The notes below the pieces were generated by a model. The model searched no databases and had not been told where the DNA came from. It saw only the letters and a list, made by a program, of their open reading frames with translations. A stretch of DNA of 64,000 bases. Source: Punica granatum (taxonomy: Eukaryota; Streptophyta; Magnoliopsida; Myrtales; Lythraceae). The stretch is from positions 31,001,122 through 31,065,121 of the forward strand of contig NC_045129.1 of NCBI RefSeq assembly GCF_007655135.1, given 5' to 3'. The translations under genes were made by a program, and so were the position numbers. Positions 46,643 to 58,397 of this stretch are shown here, in pieces. The stretch's first letter is position 1. Every line of letters begins with the position of its first letter.

Positions 46643-47500
46643 ACCCAAAATAGTAAGAAAACCCGGTAAGTGTAAAAACTATTTTTTTTAGATCCGGTTT
46701 TGTTTTCTTGAGTTTAAGTGGGTTTTACTGGTTTGTTTGATGTCTCCTTCCTCTGAGAGGACCCTTAGGAAGTGTATGAGGATATGAACGAGTTAGATCT
46801 CCAAGAGGCCCGATTCGAGATTTGGCACAGTGCACAAGTCCTCTGCTACTCGACAACGGATAAAGGACTCGGTTCTGTGGTGGGCTGGAACTGGCAGCTG
46901 GAGGCTTCAACCACTGAAACTAACCCCGAAAATGGACTCGGGAGGTCGAAAATATGGGGTGTATGTATTTAGTTCAAGGCTCAGGTTAAGTTAAACGGGT
47001 GGTTGCCGGAAAATGGTTTGTTTTTAGCAATTTTGGCTTGATTTCTGTACTTTCAAGAGGGGGGGGGGACAACCAAGGCTTTTTAAGGGGATCTCTTGAT
47101 AGTATTTTGGTGTGGAATACATGTAAGAGAAGTTGTCAATAAATGATCATGCATTTGGGTATTTATAGAGATGTCTTAGTAGCCATTTTGCAAAAATTAA
47201 GTGCAATTAAGGCAAATTGTGGTGGCTAGCCAAATTTTGCACCAATTAGGGAGGGTGATTAGTCCAAAATGGTGGCTTTCAAGTTGGCTTGAGTTGGCTT
47301 TGGGTGGCTTGGAGTTGAAGAAGCAAAATGCAAATTTGGTTGCTTGGAGTTGAAGAAGTCGACTAGGGGAGCTTGAGGAGGCTGGACAAGTTGAACCGAA
47401 GGCCCCACGCGGTCTTGAAGTTGGCAAAGGCAGCCAAGGTGGGTCTCATGTGGTTCGGAGTTGAGTTGGCGAACTTTAGGTTTTGCTTAGTAGCACGTTC
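46643..47500 (-). repeat. Ty3/gypsy LTR, main part (minus orientation)
   Basis: Reverse complement of about 51812-52680. On the minus strand it has CTCTATAAAT (47161-47170) as TATA box. The LTR continues at 37928-38088 on the far side of the viral insert, giving about 1.0 kb in total, the same as the other copy. Confidence 0.75.
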
Positions 47501-47552
47501 AAGTCCCGTAATTCAAGTTAATGCGGAATCAGTGAGCTATACATAGATAGCC

Positions 47553-47945
47553 TTACACATCGGCAAATACTGTCAAGTAGCGTGGGATTGAGGTCCAGTT
47601 GCTAAGTTTCTTATTCTCCCGTGCTAAGCAAATATGATCCCTTGGAGAAGTCTCCTCGGTAACAGCGTATATGGCTGGCGCAACAACAGACGTGTCGTCT
47701 GAGTCCAAGTAAGGGTCTTCGAGGGTGCCCCCGACAATGCATGGTGGTTTGGGGAAAAAATAGGAGAGAGGGGGAATTGAGATGCCCATGTTGATTCTCC
47801 CGTAGGTATACAGATAAGCAGTGAAGGTGTTTGCCCTTGCATGCTTGAACGATCTCGTGGCAGGAAGGGTGAAAACGAAGTCCCCTCTTATTATTGTGAT
47901 CTTTAACCTCGATAGGGCAAGTGATTCCCTGCCTATTCGCTCCAC
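47553..47945 (-). pseudogene. gypsy (Tat/Ogre-type) post-protease segment
   Basis: The minus-strand frame includes the segments RINMGISIPPLSYFF and LSNWTSIPRYLTVFADV, which I associate with Tat/Ogre-lineage polyproteins between protease and RT. It ends right beside the LTR, so RT, RNase H and integrase are missing. Confidence 0.65.
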
Positions 47946-47987
47946 ACCCAGTGCTAGGGACGTAGTTGTGCTACAATAGAAACTTAC

Positions 47988-48754
47988 CTACCATGCGATC
48001 GGCCCAGGATGGACCGACTTCTCCGTAGTCCTTGATGACGGAGATGTTTTCAACAAATGGAAGGGAAGATTCTGATCGTCTTCGATACTGATGTAGGGAA
48101 CCGCAGTCTCCTTGTATATTGCATAGTCTTCTTCGTCCTTAACCGTGATAAGCTTTTCTTCTACAATGAACTTGAGTCTTTGGTGCAGGGAAGAAGGAAT
48201 AGCTCTAGCTGAATGGATCCATGGTCTCCCGAGCAACAAGCTGAAGGCGTTGGGATGTCCAGGAATTTGAATGTAACAACAAATGAACAAGGGCCGACAT
48301 TAATCAGCAAGTCGATTTCTCCATTTAAATCCCTCTGCAAGCCGTCAAAGGCTCGAACCGCTATTTTGCTCGGTTAAATGCGGTTGAAATCAACATTCAT
48401 CTATTTAAGGGTGGAGACTGGGCACACATTGAGGGTAGAGCCATTATCGATCATTACTCGAACAACGATGAAATTGTTGCACTTGCAAACGATGTGTAGT
48501 GCCCGCGAATGTCCGTACCCTTCGGAGGAAAGCTCGTCATCAGAAAACGAGATAGTGTTGGAGAAGATTGTGTTGATGGTTTCTTCGATTTGTTCTAGAG
48601 CCGTCTCCTTGGGAACCTGTGCAGCAGTCAGGACTTTGAGAAGTGCTTCTCGATGTGGCTCCGAACTCAGGAGTAGGGCTAGTAGCGAAATGTGGGCGGG
48701 AGACTTGCCCATTTGTTCTACTATCTTATACTCGCTTGCTTTAATGATCTTCAT
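47988..48754 (-). pseudogene. gypsy (Tat/Ogre-type) protease region
   Basis: Frames at 48401-48754 and 47988-48290 (minus) read EYKIVEQMGKSPAHISLLAL, SSEPHREALLKVL, the protease-like site IDNGSTLNV, and FSLLLGRPWIHSARAIPSSL. These are hallmarks of Tat/Ogre-lineage gypsy polyproteins. The usual DTG is DNG here, a variant common in this lineage. A frameshift separates the two frames. Confidence 0.75.
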
Positions 48755-48965
48755 GAATGCTTTTGCTTCCTCGTATGTTACCTTCTTGGTCGGAATTGGT
48801 GCAGCTTAGCAGGGGCCTTTCCCTTGTTTGTAGCTTCCGGGTTCTCGTACACTTGGCCCGAGCGTGTCACCCCCGTCACGCTTATCTGGTGTTCAAGATT
48901 GCCGACACAGCTCTCGTACGTCCATGGGACACTATTATCTTGGTATGGCTCATTGTTGGGGACAT

Positions 48966-49588
48966 CTACGACGAATGGGGCAGGCGATACGCTGGACCCC
49001 GTGACCCGACAGTGGTTTCCTTCGGGACATATTCAATCACAAATGGAACAGGGTCTTCTTTCTTATTCTCCTCCTCTCCAAGTGCACATACGCTGATCAT
49101 ATTGATAGTAGGCCCCGAGCTTGACCCATGATCAAGAAGAGGGTTTGTCTGTACGTTCGACAGCTTCATTGCATTAAAGGAAAGTTTCTTCGCATCGATC
49201 ATCTCCTGTATCTTTTCTCGTAGTCTCCAACAGTTGTCAAGGGTGTGACCGAGTGCACCAATATGATACTTGCAACGCAAATGCGGATTCTGATTTGCCA
49301 GGTTAAAGTTAGGACCAGGTGCCTCAAATATGATCTTATTGCCCGTGAGGAGCTGCCGGTATATATGAGAGGGCAGAATCGGTAGGGGGGTGAATTGTCT
49401 GTTCTATCGGGGCTGCGTTGTCCCACCTTGTTGTGCTGGTTGAGGAGGTCTTGGAGCCGAGGCTCTGTTTTGCTGAGCCTGAGAAGGTGCAGGAGTATAA
49501 TGGACGATTTACTGTGGTGCGGGCGACGGTAGTGGAGCCGACGGGGCTGTAAAAATATGCTGCTGGTAATGGGTAGGTGGTGGAGCAT
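48966..49588 (-). pseudogene. gypsy gag C-terminal region
   Basis: The minus-strand frame 48966-49280 begins CKYHIGALGHTLDNCWRLRE, a zinc-knuckle-like motif of Tat/Ogre gag, followed by IQEMIDAKKLSFN. A second frame upstream (49199-49588) is proline- and arginine-rich and broken. Confidence 0.65.
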
Positions 49589-50115
49589 TAGGCTTGAGTA
49601 ACTGGTGGTGTCAGTGTGAAATTCACGGAAAACTACTGAGATTCCTATCGTCCTGGGTTGACGTCGTTGACGGACGTTTCTTTACCTTTCTTATTTCCTA
49701 TTGAGGGTGACCCGGCAGTAGTCCTCCTCGCGAACTCTCATTCTTTCTTTCTAGTTAGTCCTTCTATTCTGCCAAGTTTAATTCCCATATCGAGCTTCTT
49801 TCCTGCATCGATCAGATCATAAAACGATGAAGTATGGGCTAACAAATGCGAGTAATAGACTCCTTTGAGAGTGGAGTAGAATAGTTGGATCTGCTGCTTC
49901 TCACTGATTGGCGGGACATGCTTTGCTGCTTGGGCATGCCATTCGGTGGCGTACTTATCGAAATCCTAACCCTCAGCCATCTCTCTCGTGCTTAGTTCCA
50001 AGAGAGTCGGAGGTGTTTCCGCGCAAAACTGGTATTGATCAATAAACTTCTGGGAGAGCTCTGCCCATGTGGGAATGTCTTTAGTTTTCTGTGTCATGAA
50101 CCAGTCAAGAGCTGG

Positions 50116-51020
50116 TTATGTCAAGCTGTCCTGGAACGTATGAATGACAAACTCTTCATAATCCCAACATGGCAGCATTTTTCCTTGATAGTAACAAAGA
50201 TGATGTCGCGGGTCTTTGGTGCCTTCGTTTCTCTGAAATTTCGGGATCTTGATCTTCGAAGGCAGGTGCATGTTCGAGAAAAGGCTCCAGTTACCAAAAC
50301 TCGCATCGAAACGGGATTCCTTCGCTTGTAAAGCCTTTATCATTTCCTCCAACTTTTTGATTCTACGCTCCTGCTCTGTTTCTCCCTCTGGGAGAAAGTT
50401 TGTGGGTGGGGCTACGGGGCCGCATGGATTGGTGTGCCCGGTTCAAGGAAGGTAATGTTTATGGGTGGTGGAGCTTGGTGAGGGAGGCCGATATTTGATT
50501 GTGGAGCTTGGTGAAGGAAAGATTCTACAGTATGAGCAGGAACAAAGGCCATTGACGCCGGTATGACCATTAGCGGAGGAGCAGTATAGATCAGGGCCGG
50601 AGCCGGGATGGACATAGGCGGTGGGACAGAGATGGCTTGATCTGGAGCTAGGAATGCTGCCAGTGAGAGCGGGACAGCAGTTGGGGCTGGTGGTGGCGAC
50701 GTAAAAGCTTTGGCTGGCTCGGTCGCGGGTGCGTGGGTCATCGATGGAGCAGGCGTGTCGACATCCTCTGGAGGCAGGTTAGAGCTCGAGGAAGCACGAT
50801 TCTGGTTCTTAAGTGCAGTCATAAGCTCAACCATATTGGTCGCTATCATATTGACCGTATTCTCGAGCGTCATAATACGTGCGTGCTCGTCTAGAGTAGA
50901 GGATACTTGGACCACCGGAGGCGGGACCTGTGGTAGAAGTGCCCCCGAATTTGCCGGCTGGGTGCCAGCAAGAGTTGGAACGACTTCTTCTGGGTGAACG
51001 GGGGGATTCTCCTTAGCCAT
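50116..51020 (-). pseudogene. gypsy gag N-terminal region
   Basis: The minus-strand frame 50412-51020 starts with ATG and encodes a proline/alanine-rich protein with a short helical segment (LENTVNMIATNMVELMTALK). The next frame (50116-50352) has KIKIPKFQRNEGTKDPRHHL and WDYEEFVIHTFQDSLT, recognisable as the retrotransposon gag domain. A frameshift separates them. This is structural protein of a gypsy element; it is inactive as it stands. Confidence 0.7.
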
Positions 51021-51811
51021 TCTCGCTTGTAACCTCAGAGGATAGCGATGTGACGCCAGTTGTGGTTACTTGGATGCCGAGAGCGTGCAAGGTTTATGCA
51101 AGCATATTTCTGTTTGGAAAAATAAACATGCAAGACAGTGAAATAAAAGGATGAAATGCATGGATTTCAAAAGCTAATGCTGCCATTCGCATCGATTACG
51201 GAAGTTTCAAAATACAATGCAACTTTGGAAAACAAAATCCTAAGTTCATCTTCTATCGCATTCGGGGAACAAACGAACATTGCCGTGGAAAGCACTAATC
51301 CCAAGCTAGGCCTTAATGGAGGTATCTATTCTAAGGTGGGTGTGGACCTCCATGGACCCTCTTCCTGGACTTTTCCAAGGCAGTGTTCACTTGTGCCAAT
51401 TCCTAATCGCGTCTCTGTAGCTCTGCATGGGCATGGGCAAGCTCCTTCTGTAGCAGACGCTGATCAATGAGCTGCTCGTCCTGTTCGACCACTTCTGGGC
51501 GAAAGTGGTCCCTTTCAAATCTGAGACTAGCGAACTCAACTTGGATAGCTGTGGGAGATGTCTTGGATGGTGCATGTCCTTCGGGTTGTGAGGAGTCGGT
51601 GAGGTCTTCGGTGAGGTCTTCGGGTGTAAGGGGACCCCACCGATAGAAGTGGAGAATGTATTCTTCTGTGGCCTGGAAGTCTTGCTCGTCCTAAGTAGGA
51701 TGTTCAGGGAAGTAGGGTTATTCAGGGGCCACAGTGCGCCAAGGGGCTATGACCTGATCGATGTCATTTTCGCAATCTACGAATGTCTAGTCCTCCCACC
51801 AAGCATATTCG
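51021..51811. other. gypsy 5' untranslated region, no gene
   Basis: Upstream of gag in the minus orientation. A minus-strand ACTGGCGTCACATC (about 51050) resembles the TGGCG-type primer sites of Tat elements, but it lies far from an LTR of matching orientation, so I do not call it. Confidence 0.4.
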
Positions 51812-52835
51812 AACGCGCAACTAATCGGGACCCAAACTTCGCCAACTCAACTCCAAACCACATGGGACCCACCTTGGCTGCCTTGGCCGACTTCAAGACT
51901 GTGTGGGGCCCACAATTTAGCTTGTCCAGCCACCTCAAGCTCCCCTAGCGGACTTCTTCAACTCCAAGCAACCAAATTTGCATTTTGCTTCTTCAACTCC
52001 AAGCCAACCAAAGCCAACTCAAGCCAACTTGCAAGCCACCATTTTGGACTAATCCCCCTCCCTAATTGGTGCAAAATTCGGCTAGCCACCACAAGTTGTC
52101 TTAATTGCACTTAATTTTTGCAAAATAACCCCTAAGACACCTCTTTAAATACCCAAGTGCATGGCCATTTATTGACAACTTCTCTTGCATGCATTCCACA
52201 CCAAAATCCTGTCAAGAGATCCCCTTAAAAAGCCTTGGTCGTCCCGCCTCCTGAAAGTACCGAAATCAAGTCGAAATTTATGGAAAACAAACCATTTTTT
52301 GGCAACCACCCCTCCAACTTAACCCGAGCCTTGAACTAAATACATACTCCCCATGTTTTCAACCTTCCGAATCCATTTCCGAGGTTAGTTTCAGTGGTTG
52401 AAGCCTTCAGCTGCCAGTTCCAGCCCACCACAGAACTGGGCCCTTTACTCGTTTTCGGGTGGCAGCGGACTTGTGCACCGTACCAAATCTCGAACCGGAC
52501 CATTCTTGGAGATCTAACTCGTTCATATCCTCATACACTTCCTAAGGGTCCTCTCAGAGGAAGGAGACATCAAACAAACCATTAAAACCCACTTAAACTC
52601 AAGAAAAAAAAATCGGATCTAAAAAAAAATCAGTTTTTACACTTACCGAGTTTTCTTGCTATTTCGGGTTAGCACAGGTTCTCGCATGTCCCGAACCACC
52701 CATAGTCACCTCCAGTATCCTTTTGGAATGTGTCATAGGTCGGGACAACTCAAGCAACCAACCCGACCCACTGGTGCAAGCAAAACAAAACCGGGTGTCC
52801 TCTCGGGTGAACAGTGCCAGACCGATTCCTTTCCA
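51812..52835 (+). repeat. Ty3/gypsy LTR in plus orientation
   Basis: About 1.0 kb, reverse-complementary to 46643-47500 plus 37928-38088. The TATA-like TTTAAAT (52144-52150) points to the right. It ends CCTTTCCA at 52835, mirroring the boundary at 37928. The two LTRs are therefore inverted relative to each other, which is not the normal arrangement. Confidence 0.72.
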
Positions 52836-54425
52836 CTTCCAACGGGTTTCTAGCAACTTTCTCCACTTGTCTTTGACCCTTGAGACCAAGTATGACCCTC
52901 TTGCAACTTAGAAGGAGCTAGGACCTTTAGATCCTTAAGTTTGTGGGGTGATAAGGTGGTTTTTCATTCGGTTTTGTTGCACATTTTTGTTTACCTCGCT
53001 TATTTCGGTTATTTCAACTTGTAATGATGAAGTGAATGGAGGAATGCCTGTAATATGTCGTGCATGATGGGAAAAGGTTAGGCTCGAGGTCGAGGAGACC
53101 ATCCCGACTCAAAAAGACCGAGGGATCCCGTGAGCATACCTTTTAAGAGGCCGGGATTTCCTTGATTTCCTTTAGTGTAGATCGGACTCCTCCTCTTCAA
53201 ACTTAACCTATTCCCATATTTTATACTTTGTTGATGCATGAGTCGGTACTATTTTATCGATTCCGTCTAACGTCGTGTTTGCATATAATTGCTGAGATCA
53301 TGAAGGCACCGACTTCATTGTTATTAATCATTATCAAATATGGCACGCAAAGCACAAAAAAAAATTAAAACCGAGGTAAACAGACCATTCCCGACTTAAG
53401 GTAACCAAGAAATCCCACGAACATACCTTTTAAGGGGCCGGGATCTTCCTTGATTTAACTAAGTCAAGAACTGTCTCTTTTCTTCGGTTTGATGTCGATT
53501 CTCGGTTTACTTGCAATTACATATCTGAAATTTGCCAAGAATTGGATAAGTTAATTCAATAAAGCGAATCCGTAAACCCGTGCACAAAAAGCACAAGTCC
53601 ATAAATCACTAAAAGATTTGCACATACGGGTAAAGGGATGCATAACTCGGCTAAGCAAATCACTTGACTCTAAGCAAAAGTGCACGAATTGGAAAATAAC
53701 CGAATATTTCATCGATGGGCATAAAACGGGTTCTTTTGTCATGACATGCAAAATTTGACTAATCGTGCACTTGGCACAATCAAACACGGACAATTAGGCA
53801 AAAAGATAGCAAAGGCTTTTCTAGGCAAGAACATGCGTTTCTGACATAATCAGTGAAACCGCAGTGTCATTACACTGTATAACTTTAAAACAAATTCATC
53901 CACGTTTTGTCAGCCTAGCACCCTCTACATGCTCATATCTTGTTCTGCTTAGCTTAAAAAATTGTTTGCTAAAACAATCCGGGGCATAACTGACTAAATC
54001 ACGTTGGCCTAAACACAATGTTTTGTCTGTCTTTATCTGCATCAACATGCTTTATCTGCATTCTCATGCTTCGACTAGCTTTTTATTTGCATCCACATGC
54101 TTTTATCTGTTTTTGCATGCTTTGTCTGCACTTGTCTGCTTTTATCAGTTTTCATCTATATTTGTATGTTATTTGCTGTTTGATCACGGTTCAAGCCCGA
54201 ATCCATAAAGCACGCTTTGCACGGGGTCCAATGCCCCAAAACATCGATCACGGGTCCAACGCCCCATACACAACGAGTGCGTGCAACCCAAGTGCAGAAT
54301 CGGGTCTTACCTCAACTCATTGTTTCGCTCTCAGTAGCGTCTATGTGGAAGACCACTCAGATCGAATAAGTGAGTTGTGGTCGGACATGACCCGGGAGCT
54401 CGACCTATCCTACGGCTATCTCAAG
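52836..54425. other. retrotransposon-derived sequence, no domain recognised
   Basis: Two related stretches contain CATACCTTTTAAGAGGCCGG (from about 53137) and CATACCTTTTAAGGGGCCGG (from about 53423), each followed by GGATTTCCTTG-like bases, so an old duplication is likely. CTTTATCTGCAT-type motifs repeat at 54030-54150. No protein domain was seen. Confidence 0.4.
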
Positions 54426-54429
54426 AGCC

Positions 54430-55875
54430 AAGCGACTCTTCTGCTATCCTTCGGCCCGGTCGGACCCGATCTCCAACTCTTTGAGCCCGCGTTGCATTAA
54501 TTTATTTTTCGATTCTTTGAAACTCATGGTGAGCATGAGCGGAATATTTGGCTTGATGTAAATTGACCGGGTCCATGTACTGTACCACGTCTGTATTTCA
54601 CATTTTTTTAGAGCACATTGTGAGGATTCTTTTCTGTATTTTCATTCAGTCGTTATAAGGACCCCAGTCGAAAAGTAGAAAAGGCCTAAGCGTTTAATTG
54701 AATTTACGGTGTCAAAACGGGTAAGGAGTGTGCAATCTAATTCACGCGGTAAATAAGTAAAAATAACAAGCCTTAAAAGTACCAAAATGGCGTGCGGGAT
54801 ATAGGCCCGCACATAACAGAACCCCTGAATTCAGAATCTCCGGTTCCGCATGACCATATGCCTTAGCAAACCAGGTGTATCTCATACCCCTAGACCCAGG
54901 CAACTCACCGGCCCTCAACCGTCAAGTCATAAATAGGTAGTGACAACTCCTTCTCACGCGTGTATGTCACGCGTCCCCAGGAAGGTGGACACTCTCAAAC
55001 CGCGCGATCAGCTCTCCCTCATGCATGCCCCTACGAGATGAAATTCTGGTGCGCATAGGTCCCACGGTCGTCTTGAGCGTCGATCGACTCTTTTGCTATT
55101 AGTAGGTCCAGTTGGACCCAACCCCCGGTTCTTTGAGCCTGCTTTGCCTTAATTTATTTGTCAGTTGTTTAAAATCACACGGTGAGATGGAGAGGAATAT
55201 TGGCCCAGTGCGAGCCGAGCGGGATCCCTGTACTGTATTTTTCTGTATTTTGTAATTGTATGAGAGCACATTGTAAGAATATTTTCATTTGTACATTTAT
55301 TCATTCATTGTAAGGATCCCCAGTCGATGAATGAATGGTCCAAGTGTCAAACCGATCAAATCGATTTACTTTCCCGAAGACGAGTAAATTCATTGCCTCG
55401 TGTTTTCGGATTGTGTGAGGAGTCAACCATCATGGTCCGATGAACTGTAGTGCGAGGACAGTGAACCAATTCCTTGACGTACAAGCATACTATTCTCTTG
55501 GGTTCTCTACCTGAATCGACTGTTTCATCGAATTTACGATGTTAAAACGGGTAAGGAGAACGCAACATAATTCATGGGGTAAATAAATAAAAATGGCAAG
55601 CCCTAGACAAACAAAGTACCGAAAGGGCGTGCAGGATATAGGCCCCTCACGTAATAAAACCCTTGAGCTCGAGATTTTCGGCTCCACAAACCAATGCCTT
55701 AGCAAACTAGGTATATCCCAAACCCCTAGGCCCAAACAACTTACCGGCCCCTGATCTTCGGGTGTAAACAGCCAAGTGGCGACTCCTTTTCGCGTGTGTC
55801 TGTCACGCGTCCTTAAGAAGGCGAACACTCCCAAGCCGCTCTCTAGTGTGCGCATACAGGCCCTGACGAGATTAA
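54430..55875 (+). repeat. pair of LTR-like direct repeats
   Basis: Unit 1 (54430-55055) and unit 2 (about 55090-55875) share, in order: TTTGAGCC...TTAATTTATTT, GAGCACATTGTAAG, CCCCAGTCGA, AAAACGGGTAAGGAG, GATATAGGCCC, GCCTTAGCAAAC, and ACTCCTT...CACGCGTCC. Unit 2 contains about 150 extra bases after the CCCCAGTCGA motif. This looks like two LTRs or LTR-leader units in tandem with little between them. Confidence 0.6.
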
Positions 55876-55911
55876 AATTCGATTTCGCACAGGGAAGATA
55901 AAGTTAAGAAT

Positions 55912-56127
55912 GTCGTCTTTGAAGAGGAAATTATACTCTTCCTGTAATTGTTGCTTTTGATAATAATCAAGCAACAAATTCGGTACAATAAGACAACATT
56001 AAAGCACTCCCTGAATTTGTTGTCTTTGAAGAGGAAATTGTACTCTTCTTGTAATTGTTGCTTAGGATATTGATCAAGCAACAAATCAGGTACAACAAGA
56101 CAACATTAAAGCACTCCCTGAAATTGT
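55912..56127 (+). repeat. tandem duplication of ~107 bp in copia linker
   Basis: Two adjacent units start with GTCGTCTTTGAAGAGGAAAT (55912) and GTTGTCTTTGAAGAGGAAAT (56019), and both end near AAGCACTCCCTGAA. They lie just upstream of the copia RT remnant. Confidence 0.7.
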
Positions 56128-56990
56128 TCAAGAAGAGCAAATTCAACAACCTCAAGATCAAGTGCTTTTAAGGTGATCCACTAGAGATTGGAGAACTACA
56201 ATTACGAATGATTATGTTGTGCTTCCCAAAGAGCATAAGGTTGACATTGGAATGATGAGGATGATCCAATCAACTTCTGCCAAGTCATGCGTAACTCTTA
56301 TTCTCAAAAGTGGATTGATACTATGAATGAAGCGATGAAATCTATGGCAAACGTGACATTTGAGATCTTGTCTCGTTGTCTGAAGGTGTGAAACCCATTA
56401 ATTGCAAATGGATATTTAAGACCAATTGGGATTCAAAGGGCAATGTGCAAAGAGATATAAGGCTTGTCTTGTTACAAAAGGCTTCGTTCACAGGCATAAA
56501 CTACAAAGAGACTTTCACTTCGGTTTCTTCAAAAGACTCTTTTAGAACTACAATGGAACTCGGGGCTCATTTTGATCTTGAGACATCTGTGGGCTTAAGT
56601 AGACATCTCGTCAATGGTAATATAAACTTCATCACATTATCTTCTCATTTGGTTTTGAGATGAATGCGGTTGATAAATGCAGATACCATTAGTTCAGTGG
56701 GAGTAAATGTATTTACATGAAAGATTGCAAATCATTAGATACCCCTGTGACTAAAGGAAACGATTTTCATATCGCTCTATGCCCCAACAATAAGTGTGAG
56801 CAACAACAGTTATAGCAGTCTCCTATGCAATTGTAGTGAGACTTTGATATGTGGACGCGTTCGGACAATGCGTACATTATTTCCATTTGAGGAGGTATTT
56901 AAGAAATTTCAGTGTAGATCATTAGAAAGCAACCAAATAAGTTTTATAATATTTACAGAGAACAAAACACTTCAAGCTCACTTATAGAAA
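56128..56990 (+). pseudogene. copia reverse transcriptase remnant
   Basis: Plus-strand frames contain linker and RT sequence of copia type: QKWIDTMNEAMKSMA, EGVKPINCKWIFKTNWDSKG, INYKETFTSVSSKDSFRT and MELGAHFDLE. Frameshifts and stops occur throughout, including within the open frame 56376-56663, which keeps the KPINCKWIFK to FDLE portion. The YVDD catalytic box was not found. It lies in the same orientation as the gag remnant at 37130. Confidence 0.8.
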
Positions 56991-57480
56991 ATCAAATCGG
57001 GTGGCTATCATTAAGTGTTCTGATTTTGATGTCGCTAGATGCCCTGATAGTTTAACCTCTACATTTGGTTATGTCTATCTGGTGGCTGGAGGTGCCATCT
57101 CCTAGAATAGTGTTAAGCAGATGCTTGCCACTTTTTTATCTATGGAGGCAAAGTTCATAGCTTGTTGTGAGGCATCTATAAGGAATATGACTGCAAAGTT
57201 TTGTCACTAACTGTAAATTAAGGATAGTGTTGAAGACCACTAAAATTACTCTGTGACAATAAGTTGATAGTCATATATTCCAAGAACAATAGGAACCCTT
57301 CAGATTCTAAGTAAATGGACATTAAGTTCTTGTTTGTTGAAGAATTTAGAGTGGCCAATTGTCTATAGAGCATGTCAGTACAACTCTCGTTATTGCGGAT
57401 CCGCTCATTAAAGATTTACCACCCACAGTCTTTCATAAGCATATTGCTCATATGGGTGTTATGTCTTGTGAGGATATTAT
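56991..57480 (+). pseudogene. copia RNase H and C-terminal remnant
   Basis: Reads DFDVARCPDSLTSTFGYVYL, AGGAISW, SMEAKFIACCEASI and, later, DPLIKDLPPTVFHKHIAHMG, which are the copia RNase H core and the conserved C-terminal motif of the polyprotein. Several stops interrupt it. Confidence 0.78.
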
Positions 57481-57904
57481 GGTTTAGTGGGAGGTTGCAC
57501 TATGATGCTATTTGGGTGTACGTATACTATGGATAATATTCTACAGAATATAGTTTGCATCGTGTATAGTTTATGGTTAATCCCACTCTAGATTAAGTAA
57601 TTTTGATCTCACCGAGGAATACATTTGGACCAGTTGGAAATAGGCATGTTCGATCACATTACATGTAATTTTCATGTTGTGCACCCATACTAGATCTATA
57701 TCGTTGGACATATTTATATATGTGATCGATGATGAGTCTAGTCACAATACATATTTGATGAAGATCACTTTGGTCATATATTGATATGTTCAATGGCTCA
57801 GATTGTTTGAGATGTTTGGTGTGAACAACAATTATGAGCTCATAAAGCAAGTTTGTGATATATAGTCTTTCGATGATATATATGTTGGCCTAAGTGGGAG
57901 ATTA
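57481..57904 (+). other. copia 3' untranslated region and purine tract
   Basis: Non-coding after the polyprotein end. AAGTGGGAG at about 57892-57900 is a plausible polypurine tract just before the LTR. Confidence 0.5.
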
Positions 57905-58397
57905 TTGAACTTTGTTCAATAATATAGTCCAACATATATATATATATATATATATATATTAAGTGGTCATGTATCACATGCTATCCAATTTCTCTAGCCC
58001 TATTAAGAGATCGATTAGTTTTTAAATTATGGGTCTGAGGACAACTCGTTAGAGTGTGGAATTTAATGTGCAGATACCATGATTATTTTCTGATTCCATG
58101 ATAAGCGGAATTATATATTACACTAACCTCAATAGCTTAAACACAATTGAGGGGTTATGGTCCCGAGTGGCACGTTATACATAATTATATGTATTAAGTC
58201 TTTAATGCCATCACAGAAGACTTAAGGCACATCCCCTTGCATGTACGTACATGAAGAAGAAGAGAGGAAAAGGGAAGGTGTGTCAAACATGTAGGTCCAA
58301 AAGGCCGATAACCCGAGTCTCGACTTCGACTTACGACAATCACTTCAGGTACACTTTCATTCTGATGACATCGACATGTAATATTAGTGGGATCACA
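57905..58397 (+). repeat. copia 3' LTR
   Basis: 493 bp, starting TATTGAACTTTGTTC and ending GATCACA. It has a (TA)n expansion at about 57937-57960. It is homologous to 32203-32286 plus 35080-35437 and to 298-663, and it keeps the uninterrupted hAT target region (GGGTCTGAGG at about 58029), so it shows the LTR without the hAT insertion. Its TATA region is mutated. Confidence 0.75.

Larger units (their letters stand above)
32203..58397 (+). mobile_element. degenerate Ty1/copia element split by nested insertions
   Basis: Parts appear in copia order on the plus strand: 5' LTR (32203-32286 plus 35080-35437), primer-binding site (35439), leader, gag (about 37130-37790), start of the protease/integrase region (to 37927), then after a long interruption the RT (about 56170-56660), RNase H (about 57000-57260), C-terminal motif, purine tract and 3' LTR (57905-58397). 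The two LTRs are clearly homologous but diverged. The coding parts are full of stops and frameshifts. That gag and pol belong to the same original element is inferred from order, orientation and matching LTRs. Confidence 0.65.

Noticed and set aside
48378..49131. Plus-strand frames of 124-143 codons across the gypsy region
   Set aside because: Antisense shadows of the minus-strand gag-pro sequence.
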